From the NCBI GenBank assembly GCA_028692885.1, contig JAQUWM010000017.1:1-41197 (forward strand): a DNA stretch of 41,197 bases, written 5' to 3'. Shown here piece after piece: positions 1-8,661 of the stretch (the first letter of the stretch is position 1; the number at the start of each line of letters is the position of its first letter). This DNA comes from Acetobacterium sp. Its GTDB lineage: Bacteria > Bacillota > Clostridia > Eubacteriales > Eubacteriaceae. The notes under the pieces were generated by a model. The model made no database searches and was not told the DNA's origin. It worked only from the letters and a program-made list of their open reading frames with translations. The position numbers and the translations under genes were made by a program.

Positions 1-123
1 AATTTCGATAACCTGATTTTGGCCATTGTTCGGATTTTTTAATGGCTTGTTTCGTTATGCCTTTTTTATCAATCCTTATTTCTAAAAAAAATTGAAATTA
101 ACTATTGACTTTTATTAGCTGGT

Positions 124-798
124 CTAAATATTAAATGTAAAAAAATCGTTGGATAATAAATCAATGTATAAAAGTTTGTTGCGTAAGATGTCTTCTTTTC
201 CGGTGATGACTTTTAAAGCTTCAGAAACTTCCAGCGAAGCAGCCAGTGCGGGGGTGAAGGATGGATTGCCGAGACTTTTGGAATCGTATTCTTTTTCTTT
301 GGCATAGAGACGCGAGAGGGTATCGTCTTCAGGAAACACCGTGGTTATCTGGGCAAACCAGCCGCCAATGGCGCCGTGGATCAGCGGGATGTTTTTTTGT
401 TTGCACAAGGTCTGCACAGTGAGTCGGGTTGGAACGTTATCAAGAGCGTCAATCACCAGATCAGCCTCGCCAATGATGGCGAAACCATTCTTTTCATCCA
501 GGAAATCGTGATAGTAGGTAGTCGTCACTTCTTTATTAATCAATTTAACCCGATCCGCCGCGGCTTGGGCTTTTGGGGTGCCGAGATTGTTTTCAGTCGA
601 AAAAAGTTGCCGATTCTGGTTGGAATCTTCAAAAACATCCCCATCAATCAGGATCAGAGAACCAATTCCGACCCGTGCCAGCATTTCAATAATATAACCG
701 CCCAAACCGCCACAGCCAACCACACAAACCGTAGCATTCTGGATACGCTCAAAGTCGTTCTCGGAAAAAGCCGGGAAATTCCGTTCATAACGTGACAT
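124..798 (-). CDS. ThiF/MoeB/HesA-family adenylyltransferase
   Basis: An E1-like enzyme of 224 residues that would adenylate the C-terminal Gly-Gly of a small ubiquitin-like sulfur carrier such as MoaD or ThiS. Near the N terminus it has the glycine-rich ATP loop (GCGGLGG, residues 28-34), then DGD and NQNRQ, and later the DALDN motif, all standard for the family. The C-terminal CxxC...CxxC zinc site of classical MoeB and ThiF is absent; no cysteine occurs in the last 90 or so residues. The ATG follows AAGGAGG with good spacing. It is divergent from the molybdopterin genes, which suggests but does not prove a role in molybdopterin sulfuration. No moaD, moaE or thiS lies in the window, so the partner is unknown. 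Confidence 0.85.
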   Translation of the reverse strand: MSRYERNFPAFSENDFERIQNATVCVVGCGGLGGYIIEMLARVGIGSLILIDGDVFEDSNQNRQLFSTENNLGTPKAQAAADRVKLINKEVTTTYYHDFLDEKNGFAIIGEADLVIDALDNVPTRLTVQTLCKQKNIPLIHGAIGGWFAQITTVFPEDDTLSRLYAKEKEYDSKSLGNPSFTPALAASLEVSEALKVITGKEDILRNKLLYIDLLSNDFFTFNI

Positions 799-884
799 AG
801 CGTCGCCTCCTTGTAATTCAATTTAACATTATTTAATACTCAGTATAACAATTTTCAGCAAATAATTAAAGTCTTGAATTTATA

Positions 885-913
885 TTGTTTTTTCTGATAA
901 AAATCGTTAGAAT
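885..913 (+). promoter_or_regulatory. Candidate promoter of the molybdenum cofactor operon
   Basis: A TTGTTT box (885-890) and a TAGAAT box (908-913) are separated by exactly 17 bases, about 48 bases before the first moeA codon. The spacing is ideal and both boxes are near consensus. It would drive moeA through the MOSC gene. I see no molybdenum cofactor riboswitch in the short leader. Confidence 0.5.
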
Positions 914-961
914 AGAATCAAGACAAAAAAAACGACAAAGTTTGGTCGGTAAGGAGAAAAA

Positions 962-2185
962 ATGGAGTTGTTGAAGGTTAAAACCATTGATGAAATGAAA
1001 AACATCATCAATGAGACATTTAAAGGCATCACCTTAGAGAAAGAAACCATTAATATCAATCACGGCTTGGGTCGGGTACTATCAGCGGATGTCATATCCA
1101 CCATGGATGTGCCTCATTTTAATCGATCAGTGGTAGATGGTTATGCGGTGAAGTTAACCGATATCCAGGGTGCATCGAATGCCATACCGGGGTTTTTGAG
1201 AATAACCGGAGAGGTTCAGATGGGGCAAGAAACCCGGAACATCCTTAACCAGGGCGAAACGGTCTACGTTCCAACCGGTGGCATGGTGCCAGAAGGCACT
1301 GAAGCCATGGTGATGATCGAATATACTGAAAAACTGGGAGAACACGATCTGGCAATTTATACCAATGCCGGAGCCAACGAAAACATGATGTTAATTGGGG
1401 ATGATATCAGAAACGGTGAATTGGCCTTTTCCCGGGGGCATGTGCTAAGGCCCCAGGATATTGGCGTTTTATCGGCTTTGGGTTACCTCCAGATTGACGT
1501 TTTTAAACGTCCCAAACTTAGTATTATTTCCACCGGGGATGAAATTATCCGTCCTGGGGAGACACCTAAGCCAGGCGAAGTGATTGATATCAATACCCCC
1601 GCATTGGCGGCAGTGGCCAAGCGATTAGGTGCTGATGTGGTTTTGACGTCCTACGCCAGAGATGATCAGGGAGATATTCAGGAAGCCATTGAAAACGGTT
1701 TAGAAAAGGGTGATATGGTCATTCTTTCCGGCGGCAGTTCCGTGGGTGAAAAGGATTATACCGTAAAAGTTATTGACAACCTGGGCGAAGTGCTTCTCCA
1801 TGGTTTGGCGGTTAAACCCGGAAAACCGACGATATTAGGAACCATTCTTAAAAAACCGGTGATTGGTTTACCCGGGCAGCCGGCAGCGGCGATTATGGTG
1901 CTGATGATTGTACTAAGAGAATTTATGACCCTTTACTATGGTCAGGATTCGTTTAGATATCAGGGTGTGCAGGGTATTCTGATGGAAAATATTCATGCTG
2001 CGCCAGGACGGCGCACCTTCCAGACGGTGTCGATCAGCGAAACCGAAAAAGGCCTTGAAGTCCGACCGACTCATGGTAAATCGGGGATGATTACCCTGTT
2101 GTCCTATTCGGATGGATACATCGAAATTACCGAAAATGAAGAAGGAAAAAATGCCGGAGATCGGGTTAACGTGACACTGTTTTAG
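962..2185 (+). CDS. moeA: Molybdopterin molybdenumtransferase MoeA (first copy)
   Basis: Inserts molybdate (or tungstate) into adenylated molybdopterin, the last common step of cofactor synthesis in the cytoplasm. The 407-residue length is normal for MoeA. Visible family motifs include the N-terminal HFNRSVVDGYAV segment, VPTGGMVPEGTEAMVMIE, the STGDE(I/L) loop followed by GEVIDINTP, SGGSSVGEKDYT, and VKPGKP followed by GLPGQPAA. The ATG has AAGGAG five bases upstream. It heads a same-strand run of five cofactor genes. A second, fused MoeA follows directly. Two MoeA proteins in one genome are often taken to serve molybdenum and tungsten separately, but the sequence alone does not show which does which. 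Confidence 0.95.
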   Translation: MELLKVKTIDEMKNIINETFKGITLEKETININHGLGRVLSADVISTMDVPHFNRSVVDGYAVKLTDIQGASNAIPGFLRITGEVQMGQETRNILNQGETVYVPTGGMVPEGTEAMVMIEYTEKLGEHDLAIYTNAGANENMMLIGDDIRNGELAFSRGHVLRPQDIGVLSALGYLQIDVFKRPKLSIISTGDEIIRPGETPKPGEVIDINTPALAAVAKRLGADVVLTSYARDDQGDIQEAIENGLEKGDMVILSGGSSVGEKDYTVKVIDNLGEVLLHGLAVKPGKPTILGTILKKPVIGLPGQPAAAIMVLMIVLREFMTLYYGQDSFRYQGVQGILMENIHAAPGRRTFQTVSISETEKGLEVRPTHGKSGMITLLSYSDGYIEITENEEGKNAGDRVNVTLF

Positions 2186-2225
2186 AAGTCAGCGATAAAT
2201 ACGTGCATCAAAAATGGAGGGAAGA

Positions 2226-4175
2226 ATGAATACCGAAAATATCGGAAAAAAAGATGAACGAAATCTATATTTGAAAAATGAAGATCTGGATGTGGCAGTG
2301 GCCAAATATCTGGCTTTGTTGGACTTTGAAAAAGTACAGGAAAAAGGTCGTCTATTGTCGGTGATCGAAGCTCAGGGATGGGTGACCAGGGAGCCGGTTT
2401 TTGCAAAAATTTCGTCTCCTTATTATAATGCCTCAGCCATGGATGGGATCTGTGTCGATGCCATGGAAATGATTGGCGTCGACGAACGCCATCCTCGCAT
2501 ATTGACCAAAGGAAAAGCATTTAATTTTGTCGATACCGGGGATGTGATTGCCGATCCCTACAATGCGGTGGTGATGATTGAGGATGTGCTAATTAAAAGT
2601 GATGACGAAGTCAGTATTAATAACCCCGTTTCGCTGTGGCAGAATGTCCGTCCCATTGGTGAAGATATTGTTGCCGGCGAGCTGATTATTCCAGCCTTTC
2701 ATCGGGTTCGCCCGATCGATCTGGGGGCTCTTCTGGCTGGCGGCATCACCACCATTGAGGTGATGGAAAAACCCCGGGTTGGGATTATCCCGACCGGTAC
2801 CGAATTGGTAGAAGCGGGAACAACCATGGCAGCAGGAAAAATTGTCGATTCCAATACCCATATGTTTGTCGGGCTGGTTAAAGAATACGGCGGAGAAGCC
2901 CGGCGTTATCCGACGGTGCGGGATGACTACGAGCTGATCAAAGCGGCCATCAGCAAAGCTGTCGATGAAAATGATATGGTATTGATTTCAGCCGGTTCAT
3001 CGGCGGGAACCGAAGACTATACCCGTCGGCTGATCGAAGAACTGGGCGAGGTAGTCGTTCATGGTGTCGCTATCAAACCGGGAAAACCGGTGGTTTTGGG
3101 AATCATTAAGGGTAAGCCGGTGATCGGGATTCCCGGTTATCCGGTATCCGCTTACTTTGTTTTTGAAAGTTTTGTGAAGCCAGTGATTCTGGCCTTTAAT
3201 CATCAGACCTTTGTCGAAGGGGTCACCATTAAAGCGGTGCTGTCGAAACGGCTGATGTCGTCACTTAAATATCTGGAGTTTGTGCGGATGAAATGTGGCC
3301 GGGTCAACGATCGCTTTGTGGCAACGCCGCTGGATCGGGGTGCTGGGGTCACGATGTCGCTGGTTAATGCTGATGGGATTTTAAAAATTCCCAAAAATGT
3401 TGAAGGTTATGAGGCCGGGGAAGAGGTTGAGCTGATTCTGATGCGTCCTCAGGAAGAAATTGAAAATACCTTGGTTTCGATTGGTAGCCACGATGTACTG
3501 ATGGATATCATCGCCAATATTATTCATAAAAATAAAGAAATTGCGAACCTGTCCTCGGCTCATGTGGGCAGCCTGGGTGGGATTATGGCGATCAAAAAAG
3601 GCGAATGTCATCTTGCCCCGATCCACCTGCTGGATGAGGAAACAGGAATTTATAACCGCTCTTATTTAAAACGTTATCTGGCTGATCAAGAAGTGGTGCT
3701 GATCAAAGGGGTCAAACGAACTCAGGGGATGATTATCCCTAAAGGTAATCCTAAAAATATTCACGGAATTGCCGATCTGACCCGCGCGGATATCAGTTTT
3801 GTTAACCGGCAGCGGGGTTCAGGAACCCGGGTGCTGCTGGACTATTTGTTAAAAGAGCAGCAGATTGATGTAAATCAGGTTTTAGGTTATACCCGCGAAA
3901 TGAACACCCATATGATGGTGGCTTCGGCGGTTAAATCGGGTTCCTGCGATGTGGGAATGGGGGTTTTGTCGGCAGCCAATATGATGGGTCTGGATTTTAT
4001 TCCAATTGGCGATGAAGCCTATGATTTTGTGATATTAAAAGAAAATCTGGGCGATTCCCGGGTACAGATATTTATCAATGTTCTTAAATCTCCGGAATTT
4101 GAAGAGGCCCTGAAGCAGCTGGGGGGATATGGATTAGAGCAGCCGGGAGAAATAGTCGAACCCTCGACAACATAA
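2226..4175 (+). CDS. MoeA fused to a periplasmic-binding-like (PBP/LysR-type substrate) domain
   Basis: A 649-residue two-part protein. Residues 1 to about 405 are a full MoeA domain (SPYYNASAMDGI, PTGTELVEAG, SAGSSAGTEDYT, IKPGKP, IGIPGYP). About residues 420-649 form a PBP-like domain of the kind found in molybdate-binding proteins and LysR effector domains (GSHDVLMDII, AHVGSLGGIMAI, NRQRGSGTRVLLDYLL, VGMGVLSAA). This architecture is known in Firmicutes and archaea. The fused domain probably senses or delivers oxyanion, which is an inference. I chose the ATG at 2226 because GGAGGG lies immediately upstream; an ATG twelve bases earlier overlaps that site. The gene begins 40 bases after moeA and ends 19 bases before moaA. 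Confidence 0.92.
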   Translation: MNTENIGKKDERNLYLKNEDLDVAVAKYLALLDFEKVQEKGRLLSVIEAQGWVTREPVFAKISSPYYNASAMDGICVDAMEMIGVDERHPRILTKGKAFNFVDTGDVIADPYNAVVMIEDVLIKSDDEVSINNPVSLWQNVRPIGEDIVAGELIIPAFHRVRPIDLGALLAGGITTIEVMEKPRVGIIPTGTELVEAGTTMAAGKIVDSNTHMFVGLVKEYGGEARRYPTVRDDYELIKAAISKAVDENDMVLISAGSSAGTEDYTRRLIEELGEVVVHGVAIKPGKPVVLGIIKGKPVIGIPGYPVSAYFVFESFVKPVILAFNHQTFVEGVTIKAVLSKRLMSSLKYLEFVRMKCGRVNDRFVATPLDRGAGVTMSLVNADGILKIPKNVEGYEAGEEVELILMRPQEEIENTLVSIGSHDVLMDIIANIIHKNKEIANLSSAHVGSLGGIMAIKKGECHLAPIHLLDEETGIYNRSYLKRYLADQEVVLIKGVKRTQGMIIPKGNPKNIHGIADLTRADISFVNRQRGSGTRVLLDYLLKEQQIDVNQVLGYTREMNTHMMVASAVKSGSCDVGMGVLSAANMMGLDFIPIGDEAYDFVILKENLGDSRVQIFINVLKSPEFEEALKQLGGYGLEQPGEIVEPSTT

Positions 4176-4194
4176 GGGAGAAAGCAGGAAGCAG

Positions 4195-5154
4195 ATGAAG
4201 GATAATTATGGAAGAAAAATAAATTACATGCGTATTTCCATCACCGATTTATGCAATTTAAGATGCGTCTACTGTATGCCGGAAGAGGGGATTGAAAAAC
4301 ATCCCCATCAAAAAAACCTTACCTTTGAAGAAATTCTGGATCTGATTAAAGCCGGGGTATCGCTGGGGGTGAACAAGATTCGGCTAACTGGTGGAGAACC
4401 GCTGGTTCGTCATGGGATTGTCGATTTAGTCAGACAAATTGGGGAAATCCCCGGAATTAATGATCTCACCATGACCACTAATGGGATCCTGTTACCCAAA
4501 TACGCAAAAGATTTAAAAGAAGCCGGATTAAACCGGGTAAATATCAGTCTGGATACCTTTGATCCGGTCAAATTTCATCAGATTACCCGCTGCGGTAATC
4601 TGGAGGATGTTCTGGCCGGGCTTGCGGCAGCCAGAGACGCAGGGATGGATCCGATTAAAATCAACACGGTGCTGATTAAGGGATTTAATGACGATGAGAT
4701 CGAAACCTTTGTCAATTACACCAAAGACGAAGCAGTTGATGTCCGCTTTATTGAGCTGATGCCCTTGGGTGAGTCGAGTGATTTTGCGGAAAACAAATAT
4801 CTGTCCAATGGCGAAGTATTAAAACGCATGCCGACCTTAAATCCGCTGTTGGAACCGGACAAAACCGGGCCGGCAGAATATTATCAACTGCCCGGGGCCA
4901 AAGGCCGGGTAGGACTGATTAATCCCATCAGCAAGCATTTCTGCAGTGAATGCAATCGAATTCGGGTAACGACCGATGGTAAAATCAAACCGTGTCTACA
5001 TTCGGACTATGAGATTGATCTGGTTGAACTACACCAGGCAGGAAAGACTTATAAAGAAATTTTATTACAGGCGATTAATGAAAAACCGGAAAAACATCAT
5101 ATCAGCGAGCACGAAACACAATCATTGCGAAATATGAATCAAATTGGAGGATGA
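4195..5154 (+). CDS. moaA: GTP 3',8-cyclase MoaA
   Basis: A radical SAM enzyme that rearranges GTP to 3',8-cyclo-7,8-dihydro-GTP, the first step of molybdopterin synthesis. The N-terminal cluster motif is C20-x3-C24-x2-C27 (CNLRCVYC). The C-terminal substrate-binding cluster is C250-x2-C253-x13-C267, the spacing expected for MoaA. The LTGGEPL motif for SAM binding is present. The chain ends in Gly-Gly, as in the conserved GG tail needed for activity in characterised MoaA. At 319 residues the length is normal. Its last codons contain the ribosome binding site of moaC, so the two are probably translationally coupled. Confidence 0.96.
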   Translation: MKDNYGRKINYMRISITDLCNLRCVYCMPEEGIEKHPHQKNLTFEEILDLIKAGVSLGVNKIRLTGGEPLVRHGIVDLVRQIGEIPGINDLTMTTNGILLPKYAKDLKEAGLNRVNISLDTFDPVKFHQITRCGNLEDVLAGLAAARDAGMDPIKINTVLIKGFNDDEIETFVNYTKDEAVDVRFIELMPLGESSDFAENKYLSNGEVLKRMPTLNPLLEPDKTGPAEYYQLPGAKGRVGLINPISKHFCSECNRIRVTTDGKIKPCLHSDYEIDLVELHQAGKTYKEILLQAINEKPEKHHISEHETQSLRNMNQIGG

Positions 5155-5155
5155 C

Positions 5156-5653
5156 ATGGAAAAAGAGAATTTAGAGTTTACTCATTTTAATGAGGCCGGA
5201 CGCGGTGTGATGGTCGACGTTACCGAGAAAAAAAGCACCGCGCGGGTGGCTATTGCCAAAGGTGCGATCGCCATGAAAAAAGAGACGCTGCAAAAAATTA
5301 TTGAAGGACAGATGAAAAAAGGCGATGTCCTGGGAGTAGCTCAGGTCGCCGGGATTATGGGGGTTAAGCGGACAGCTGAGCTGATCCCGATGTGTCATAA
5401 TATTTTTATTTCCGGTAGTGATATCAATTTTGAAATTGATGAGGTAAATTCCCGGATTTTAATTGAAGCAACCGTTAAAAATACCGGCCAGACCGGCGTC
5501 GAAATGGAAGCGTTAACGGCTGTTTCAGTGGCTGCTCTGACAATCTATGACATGTGCAAAGCGGTGGACAAAGAAATGACCATTGAATCCATCTATCTGG
5601 CTAAAAAAACCGGCGGTAAATCCGGCGAATTTATCAATCCCAAAAATAAATAA
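5156..5653 (+). CDS. moaC: Cyclic pyranopterin monophosphate synthase MoaC
   Basis: Converts the MoaA product to cyclic pyranopterin monophosphate. The protein has 165 residues, typical for the family. Diagnostic segments are [11 protein letters not shown] near the N terminus, the [10 protein letters not shown] active-site stretch, [23 protein letters not shown], and the closing KTGGKSG. The ATG is chosen because GGAGG (5146-5150) sits five bases ahead; a TTG in the same frame twelve bases earlier overlaps that site and is not needed. The start is one base after the moaA stop. Confidence 0.96.
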   Translation: MEKENLEFTHFNEAGRGVMVDVTEKKSTARVAIAKGAIAMKKETLQKIIEGQMKKGDVLGVAQVAGIMGVKRTAELIPMCHNIFISGSDINFEIDEVNSRILIEATVKNTGQTGVEMEALTAVSVAALTIYDMCKAVDKEMTIESIYLAKKTGGKSGEFINPKNK

Positions 5654-5670
5654 TTAACTAGGAGAATGAC

Positions 5671-6108
5671 ATGAGTGGAAAAGTAATTGCAATTAATATC
5701 AGTGAGAAAAAAGGAATTATCAAAAAACCGATTGAAGTAGGTAATTTTATTGAAAATTTTGGCCTGGAGGGAGATGCTCATGGCGGTGATTGGCATCGAC
5801 AGGTTAGCCTGTTAGGTCAGGAAAGTGTTGATAAAATGATTGCGATGGGTGCAACGGGATTATCGGCCGGAAGTTTTGCCGAGAACATCACCACCGAAGG
5901 AATCTGCGTCTATCAATTGCCGATCGGAACCCGCTTAAGAATTGGAGAAACGCTTCAGGAAGTCACCCAGATTGGCAAAAAATGTCATACGGGATGCGAA
6001 ATTTCCAAACAGGTTGGCGACTGTGTTATGCCCAGAGAAGGTATCTTTACCATTGTATTGGAAGGCGGTACGATTAAAGCCGGCGATACGATAACAGTAG
6101 TGGAGTAA
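5671..6108 (+). CDS. MOSC domain protein
   Basis: A 145-residue stand-alone MOSC domain, a beta-barrel found at the C terminus of molybdenum cofactor sulfurases and in YiiM-type proteins. The family signature is clear: GLEGDAHGGDWHRQVSLL, GSFAENITTEGI, and a conserved cysteine in GKKCHTGC. MOSC domains bind or sulfurate the molybdenum cofactor. Small clostridial versions usually lie in molybdopterin operons as here, but their exact reaction is not settled. An AGGAG site lies seven bases before the ATG, which follows moaC by 17 bases. It is the last gene of the operon, and no strong terminator follows. Confidence 0.88.
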   Translation: MSGKVIAINISEKKGIIKKPIEVGNFIENFGLEGDAHGGDWHRQVSLLGQESVDKMIAMGATGLSAGSFAENITTEGICVYQLPIGTRLRIGETLQEVTQIGKKCHTGCEISKQVGDCVMPREGIFTIVLEGGTIKAGDTITVVE

Positions 6109-6249
6109 TCGCAAGGATCAGGTTAAGTGATCCGCTCCATATAAGGTCAATAATTCGCAAAGTTTTTTATCATCGGTAAGCAAAAATTGGAATAAACATT
6201 AAATTTTTCCAGAGGATCGAACAAATCACAAAAAATGATTAAATGTGTA

Positions 6250-6277
6250 TTGCATTATCACAATTAAGTGTTACAAT
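6250..6277 (+). promoter_or_regulatory. Candidate promoter of the small membrane protein-glyA unit
   Basis: TTGCAT and TACAAT are 16 bases apart and lie about 63 bases before the first codon of the small membrane protein. The leader then holds a small hairpin with a six-base stem (TGTCTT...AAGACA, roughly 6300-6318). No glycine riboswitch or other known aptamer is recognisable. Confidence 0.5.
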
Positions 6278-6339
6278 AGTAAATGTTATTGCCGTACAAG
6301 TGTCTTTCATGTGAAGACAGTCGCCTGATGGAGGACAAT

Positions 6340-6528
6340 ATGAGTGAATTTATAAATAGAATGGCCGGTGTGGCCTGGAGTATCATCCCGATATTGCTGA
6401 TCTTTTTTTTGATGTCAGGCATTATGTTTGTTTTTTATTTCAAAGTAAAAATTGAAGAAATATCGATCTATTTAAAAAGTATTGCAGCTTCCCTCGAAAG
6501 GCTTTCAAATCGGCGAAATGACTACTAG
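6340..6528 (+). CDS. Small single-span membrane protein upstream of glyA
   Basis: A 62-residue protein with no firm family assignment. Residues about 8-32 (from [12 protein letters not shown] to MFVFYF) form one strong transmembrane helix. The rest is a short amphipathic, probably helical tail ([19 protein letters not shown]) ending in charged residues. This layout resembles small Firmicute families such as DUF4083, but that is only a resemblance. The ATG follows GGAGG by five bases. The gene ends 22 bases before glyA, and the next ribosome binding site lies in that gap, so co-transcription with glyA is likely. Its role is unknown. Confidence 0.7.
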   Translation: MSEFINRMAGVAWSIIPILLIFFLMSGIMFVFYFKVKIEEISIYLKSIAASLERLSNRRNDY

Positions 6529-6550
6529 AAAGAGTTTTATGGAGGAATTT

Positions 6551-7792
6551 ATGTTTTTTGAAGAAGTAAAAGCTGCAGATCCTGAGATTTATGAACTCAT
6601 GGAAAAGGAATTGCATCGACAACAAAGCCATTTAGAGCTGATCGCCTCTGAAAACTTTGTGTCAGACGCAGTAATGATTGCTATGGGAACCCATTTAACC
6701 AATAAATATGCCGAAGGTACCCCCGGACACCGTTTCTACGGCGGCTGTCGTCACGTCGATACGATTGAACAGGTTGCCATCGATCGGGCTAAAGCATTAT
6801 TTGGCGCTGAGCATGCCAATGTCCAGCCCCATTCCGGAGCCCAGGCTAATACTGCCGTATACATGGGGATTTTAGAACCTGGCGATACGGTTTTAGGGAT
6901 GCGCCTGGATCAAGGGGGGCATTTAACCCATGGTAGCCCGGCCAATCTGTCAGGTAAATATTATAATTTTATATCTTATGGAGTCGACCAGATAACGGAA
7001 ACCATCGATTATAATGAAATAGAAGCGCTGATCAAGGAACACCACCCTAAATTGGTGGTGGTGGGAGCGAGTTCTTATCCCCGCGCCATTGATTTTGAAC
7101 GCATTTCAAAATTAACCAAAGCCGCCGGCTGTTATCTGATGGTGGATATGGCTCATATTGCTGGTCTGGTAGCAGCCGGACAGCATCAAAGTCCGGTGCC
7201 TTATGCGGACTTTGTCACGACCACTACCCATAAAACCCTGAGAGGCCCAAGAGGGGGCATTATTTTATGTAAACAGGAATATGCTAAACTCATCGATAAG
7301 GGCGTCTTTCCCGGTACTCAGGGCGGTCCCCTGGAGCATATGATCGCAGCCAAGGCGGTGGCTTTCAAAGAAGCCGCAACCCCAGCGTTTAAAGCATATC
7401 AGGAACAGGTTGTCAAAAATGCCAAAGTTTTGGCTGCCGCCCTTGAAAAACGGGGATTTCGAATTGTTTCCGGCGGAACCGACAACCATCTGATGTTGTT
7501 AGACGTGAGCAAGGTTGGCCTGACCGGAAAAGAAGCTGATGAAACCCTTGAAAAAGTTAATATTACGGCGAATAAAAATGCGATTCCCTATGACAAGGAA
7601 AGTCCGTTTGTCACTAGCGGAATCCGTGTTGGTACGCCGGCCATTACTACCCGGGGTCTAATTGAAGCAGATATGGAAGTGGTAGCCGATGCCATCGAAG
7701 CGGCGCTGATTAAAAAAGATTTGGAACTGGCGCTGGAAAAAGTGGCCTTTTTAACCAAAAAATATCCTTTATATCCCGGTTTAATGGGCTAA
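6551..7792 (+). CDS. glyA: Serine hydroxymethyltransferase
   Basis: Interconverts serine and glycine with transfer of a one-carbon unit to tetrahydrofolate, feeding the folate pool used in purine synthesis and, in acetogens, the methyl branch. The protein has 413 residues, the family norm. Landmarks are [10 protein letters not shown], the [15 protein letters not shown] segment, [17 protein letters not shown], and the PLP lysine K228 in [14 protein letters not shown]. The start is placed at the ATG five bases after GGAGG; an upstream in-frame ATG would add an unrelated 23-residue extension. A weak terminator-like stem follows. Confidence 0.97.
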   Translation: MFFEEVKAADPEIYELMEKELHRQQSHLELIASENFVSDAVMIAMGTHLTNKYAEGTPGHRFYGGCRHVDTIEQVAIDRAKALFGAEHANVQPHSGAQANTAVYMGILEPGDTVLGMRLDQGGHLTHGSPANLSGKYYNFISYGVDQITETIDYNEIEALIKEHHPKLVVVGASSYPRAIDFERISKLTKAAGCYLMVDMAHIAGLVAAGQHQSPVPYADFVTTTTHKTLRGPRGGIILCKQEYAKLIDKGVFPGTQGGPLEHMIAAKAVAFKEAATPAFKAYQEQVVKNAKVLAAALEKRGFRIVSGGTDNHLMLLDVSKVGLTGKEADETLEKVNITANKNAIPYDKESPFVTSGIRVGTPAITTRGLIEADMEVVADAIEAALIKKDLELALEKVAFLTKKYPLYPGLMG

Positions 7793-7812
7793 GCAATAAA
7801 TTACAGATTATT

Positions 7813-7850
7813 AAAATACCGGGGTTTGTTGATTCAAGCTCCGGCATTTT
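7813..7850 (+). terminator. Probable terminator after glyA
   Basis: AAAATACCGG and CCGGCATTTT form an imperfect stem around a loop of about 18 bases, ending in TTTTAAT. The stem is modest and has one mismatch, so termination may be partial. Confidence 0.45.
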
Positions 7851-7886
7851 AATATCAGATAAGCCTGTCAAGAGAAAAGGAAAAAC

Positions 7887-8171
7887 ATGGACGCTTTCAT
7901 CAATTATATCGTTTTTTATTTGATCATTATTAATCTGATCGCCTTTATCTTTTTCTGGAATGACAAAAGACGTTCCCAAAAAGATGCCTGGCGGATCCCT
8001 GAGAAAACCCTGCTGGGTTTATGTCTGCTTGGCGGATCGATTGGCGGATTCCTGGGGATGCAGGTTTTTCATCATAAAACCAAGCACTTTTTATTTGCCT
8101 GGGGAATCCCGATTATTTTGATTCTTCAGATCGGGTTGGGGCTGTTAGTCTTTTTTAAAGTATTGAATTAG
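7887..8171 (+). CDS. DUF1294 family membrane protein
   Basis: A 94-residue membrane protein with the DUF1294 pattern: an N-terminal hydrophobic helix, then FFWNDKRRSQKDAWRIPEKTLL, a second helical stretch LLGGSIGGFLGM, the HHKTKHFLF motif and a final hydrophobic helix. The family is widespread in bacteria and has no known function. The ATG is preceded by an AAAAGGAAAAAC site. It is probably expressed on its own or by read-through from glyA. Confidence 0.85.
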   Translation: MDAFINYIVFYLIIINLIAFIFFWNDKRRSQKDAWRIPEKTLLGLCLLGGSIGGFLGMQVFHHKTKHFLFAWGIPIILILQIGLGLLVFFKVLN

Positions 8172-8220
8172 AAGAACAGATAAAAAATCGCTCAAATCAA
8201 GAAAAAGTTTTGAACAGGCC

Positions 8221-8249
8221 TTGACAATACACTCAAAAGAGTGTATTCT
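8221..8249 (+). promoter_or_regulatory. Promoter of tRNA-Leu, overlapped by a perfect inverted repeat
   Basis: TTGACA (8221-8226) and TATTCT (8244-8249) are 17 bases apart and lie just ahead of the tRNA. The spacer plus the first bases of the -10 box form a perfect eight-base inverted repeat, ATACACTC-AAAA-GAGTGTAT (8227-8246). This may be chance or an operator. Confidence 0.7.
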
Positions 8250-8273
8250 ATAGTGGTGTTCAAAATGATTTAT

Positions 8274-8358
8274 GCGAGAGTGTTGGAACTGGCAGACAAG
8301 CACGTTTCAGAGGCGTGTGTCGCAAGGCGTACGGGTTCGACTCCCGTCTCTCGCACCA
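8274..8358 (+). tRNA. tRNA-Leu (anticodon CAG)
   Basis: A class II tRNA with a long variable arm. The acceptor arms GCGAGAG and CTCTCGC pair fully. The D arm has the leucine-type GAACTGGCAGA loop. The anticodon stem CACGT/GCGTG encloses the loop TTCAGAG, giving anticodon CAG, which reads CUG. The T arm is ACGGG-TTCGACT-CCCGT. A discriminator A and an encoded CCA complete the 3' end. A strong promoter precedes it and a terminator follows within 15 bases, so it is a single-gene unit. Confidence 0.96.
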
Positions 8359-8370
8359 ATATGGATTTTT

Positions 8371-8399
8371 AAAAACGGCATTTGATGGCCGTTTTTTTT
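8371..8399 (+). terminator. Terminator of tRNA-Leu
   Basis: AAAAACGGC and GCCGTTTTTTTT form a stem of nine or so pairs around a short loop, followed by a run of T. Confidence 0.88.
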
Positions 8400-8530
8400 A
8401 CGCCTAAAAATTAATGTCAGCTCATGTTGCCATTGATCCTAGAGACTCGGTGCCGGGACCTGTTGACGGTGACCATGATACTGCCATCACTGAAATCAGG
8501 CTGTTCTGAGTTTGAAAAAATAATTGCATC
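8400..8530. other. Intergenic stretch between two terminators with a coding-like fragment
   Basis: About 130 bases lie between the tRNA-Leu terminator and a second terminator. A 31-codon open frame (8414-8509, plus strand) starts MSAHVAIDPRDS and has balanced, protein-like composition, but it lacks a ribosome binding site. It could be a gene remnant or the body of a small RNA. I recognise no RNA family. Confidence 0.3.
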
Positions 8531-8562
8531 AAAAAACCAGAGATTTTTTCTCTGGTTTTTTT
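8531..8562 (+). terminator. Strong intrinsic terminator
   Basis: AAAAAACCAGAGA and TCTCTGGTTTTTTT form a perfect stem with a five-base loop and a T run. It has no obvious gene upstream apart from the tRNA unit, which already has its own terminator. The A run on the other side means it could act on both strands. Confidence 0.85.
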
Positions 8563-8661
8563 GTCTGAATCGTTTATTTCAGCCTTTTCTTTATCTTTTT
8601 CCGGTAAATGATGTTATAATAAGCAGGTGACACGAACATTAATTAAATGAAAGAGGTTTTA

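Noticed and set aside
1-123. Gene or RNA at the left edge
   Set aside because: The stretch is AT-rich with no convincing frame, hairpin or promoter.
376-795. Open frame on the plus strand opposite the ThiF-like gene
   Set aside because: It mirrors a well-supported gene on the other strand, has no ribosome binding site and no recognisable motif.
800-961. Molybdenum cofactor riboswitch before moeA
   Set aside because: The leader after the promoter is only about 40 bases and AT-rich, too short for the aptamer.
8440-8520. Small SRP RNA, from the phrase GTGCCGGGA
   Set aside because: The conserved GGAAGGAAGCAG apical motif is missing and the flanks do not pair as in SRP RNA.
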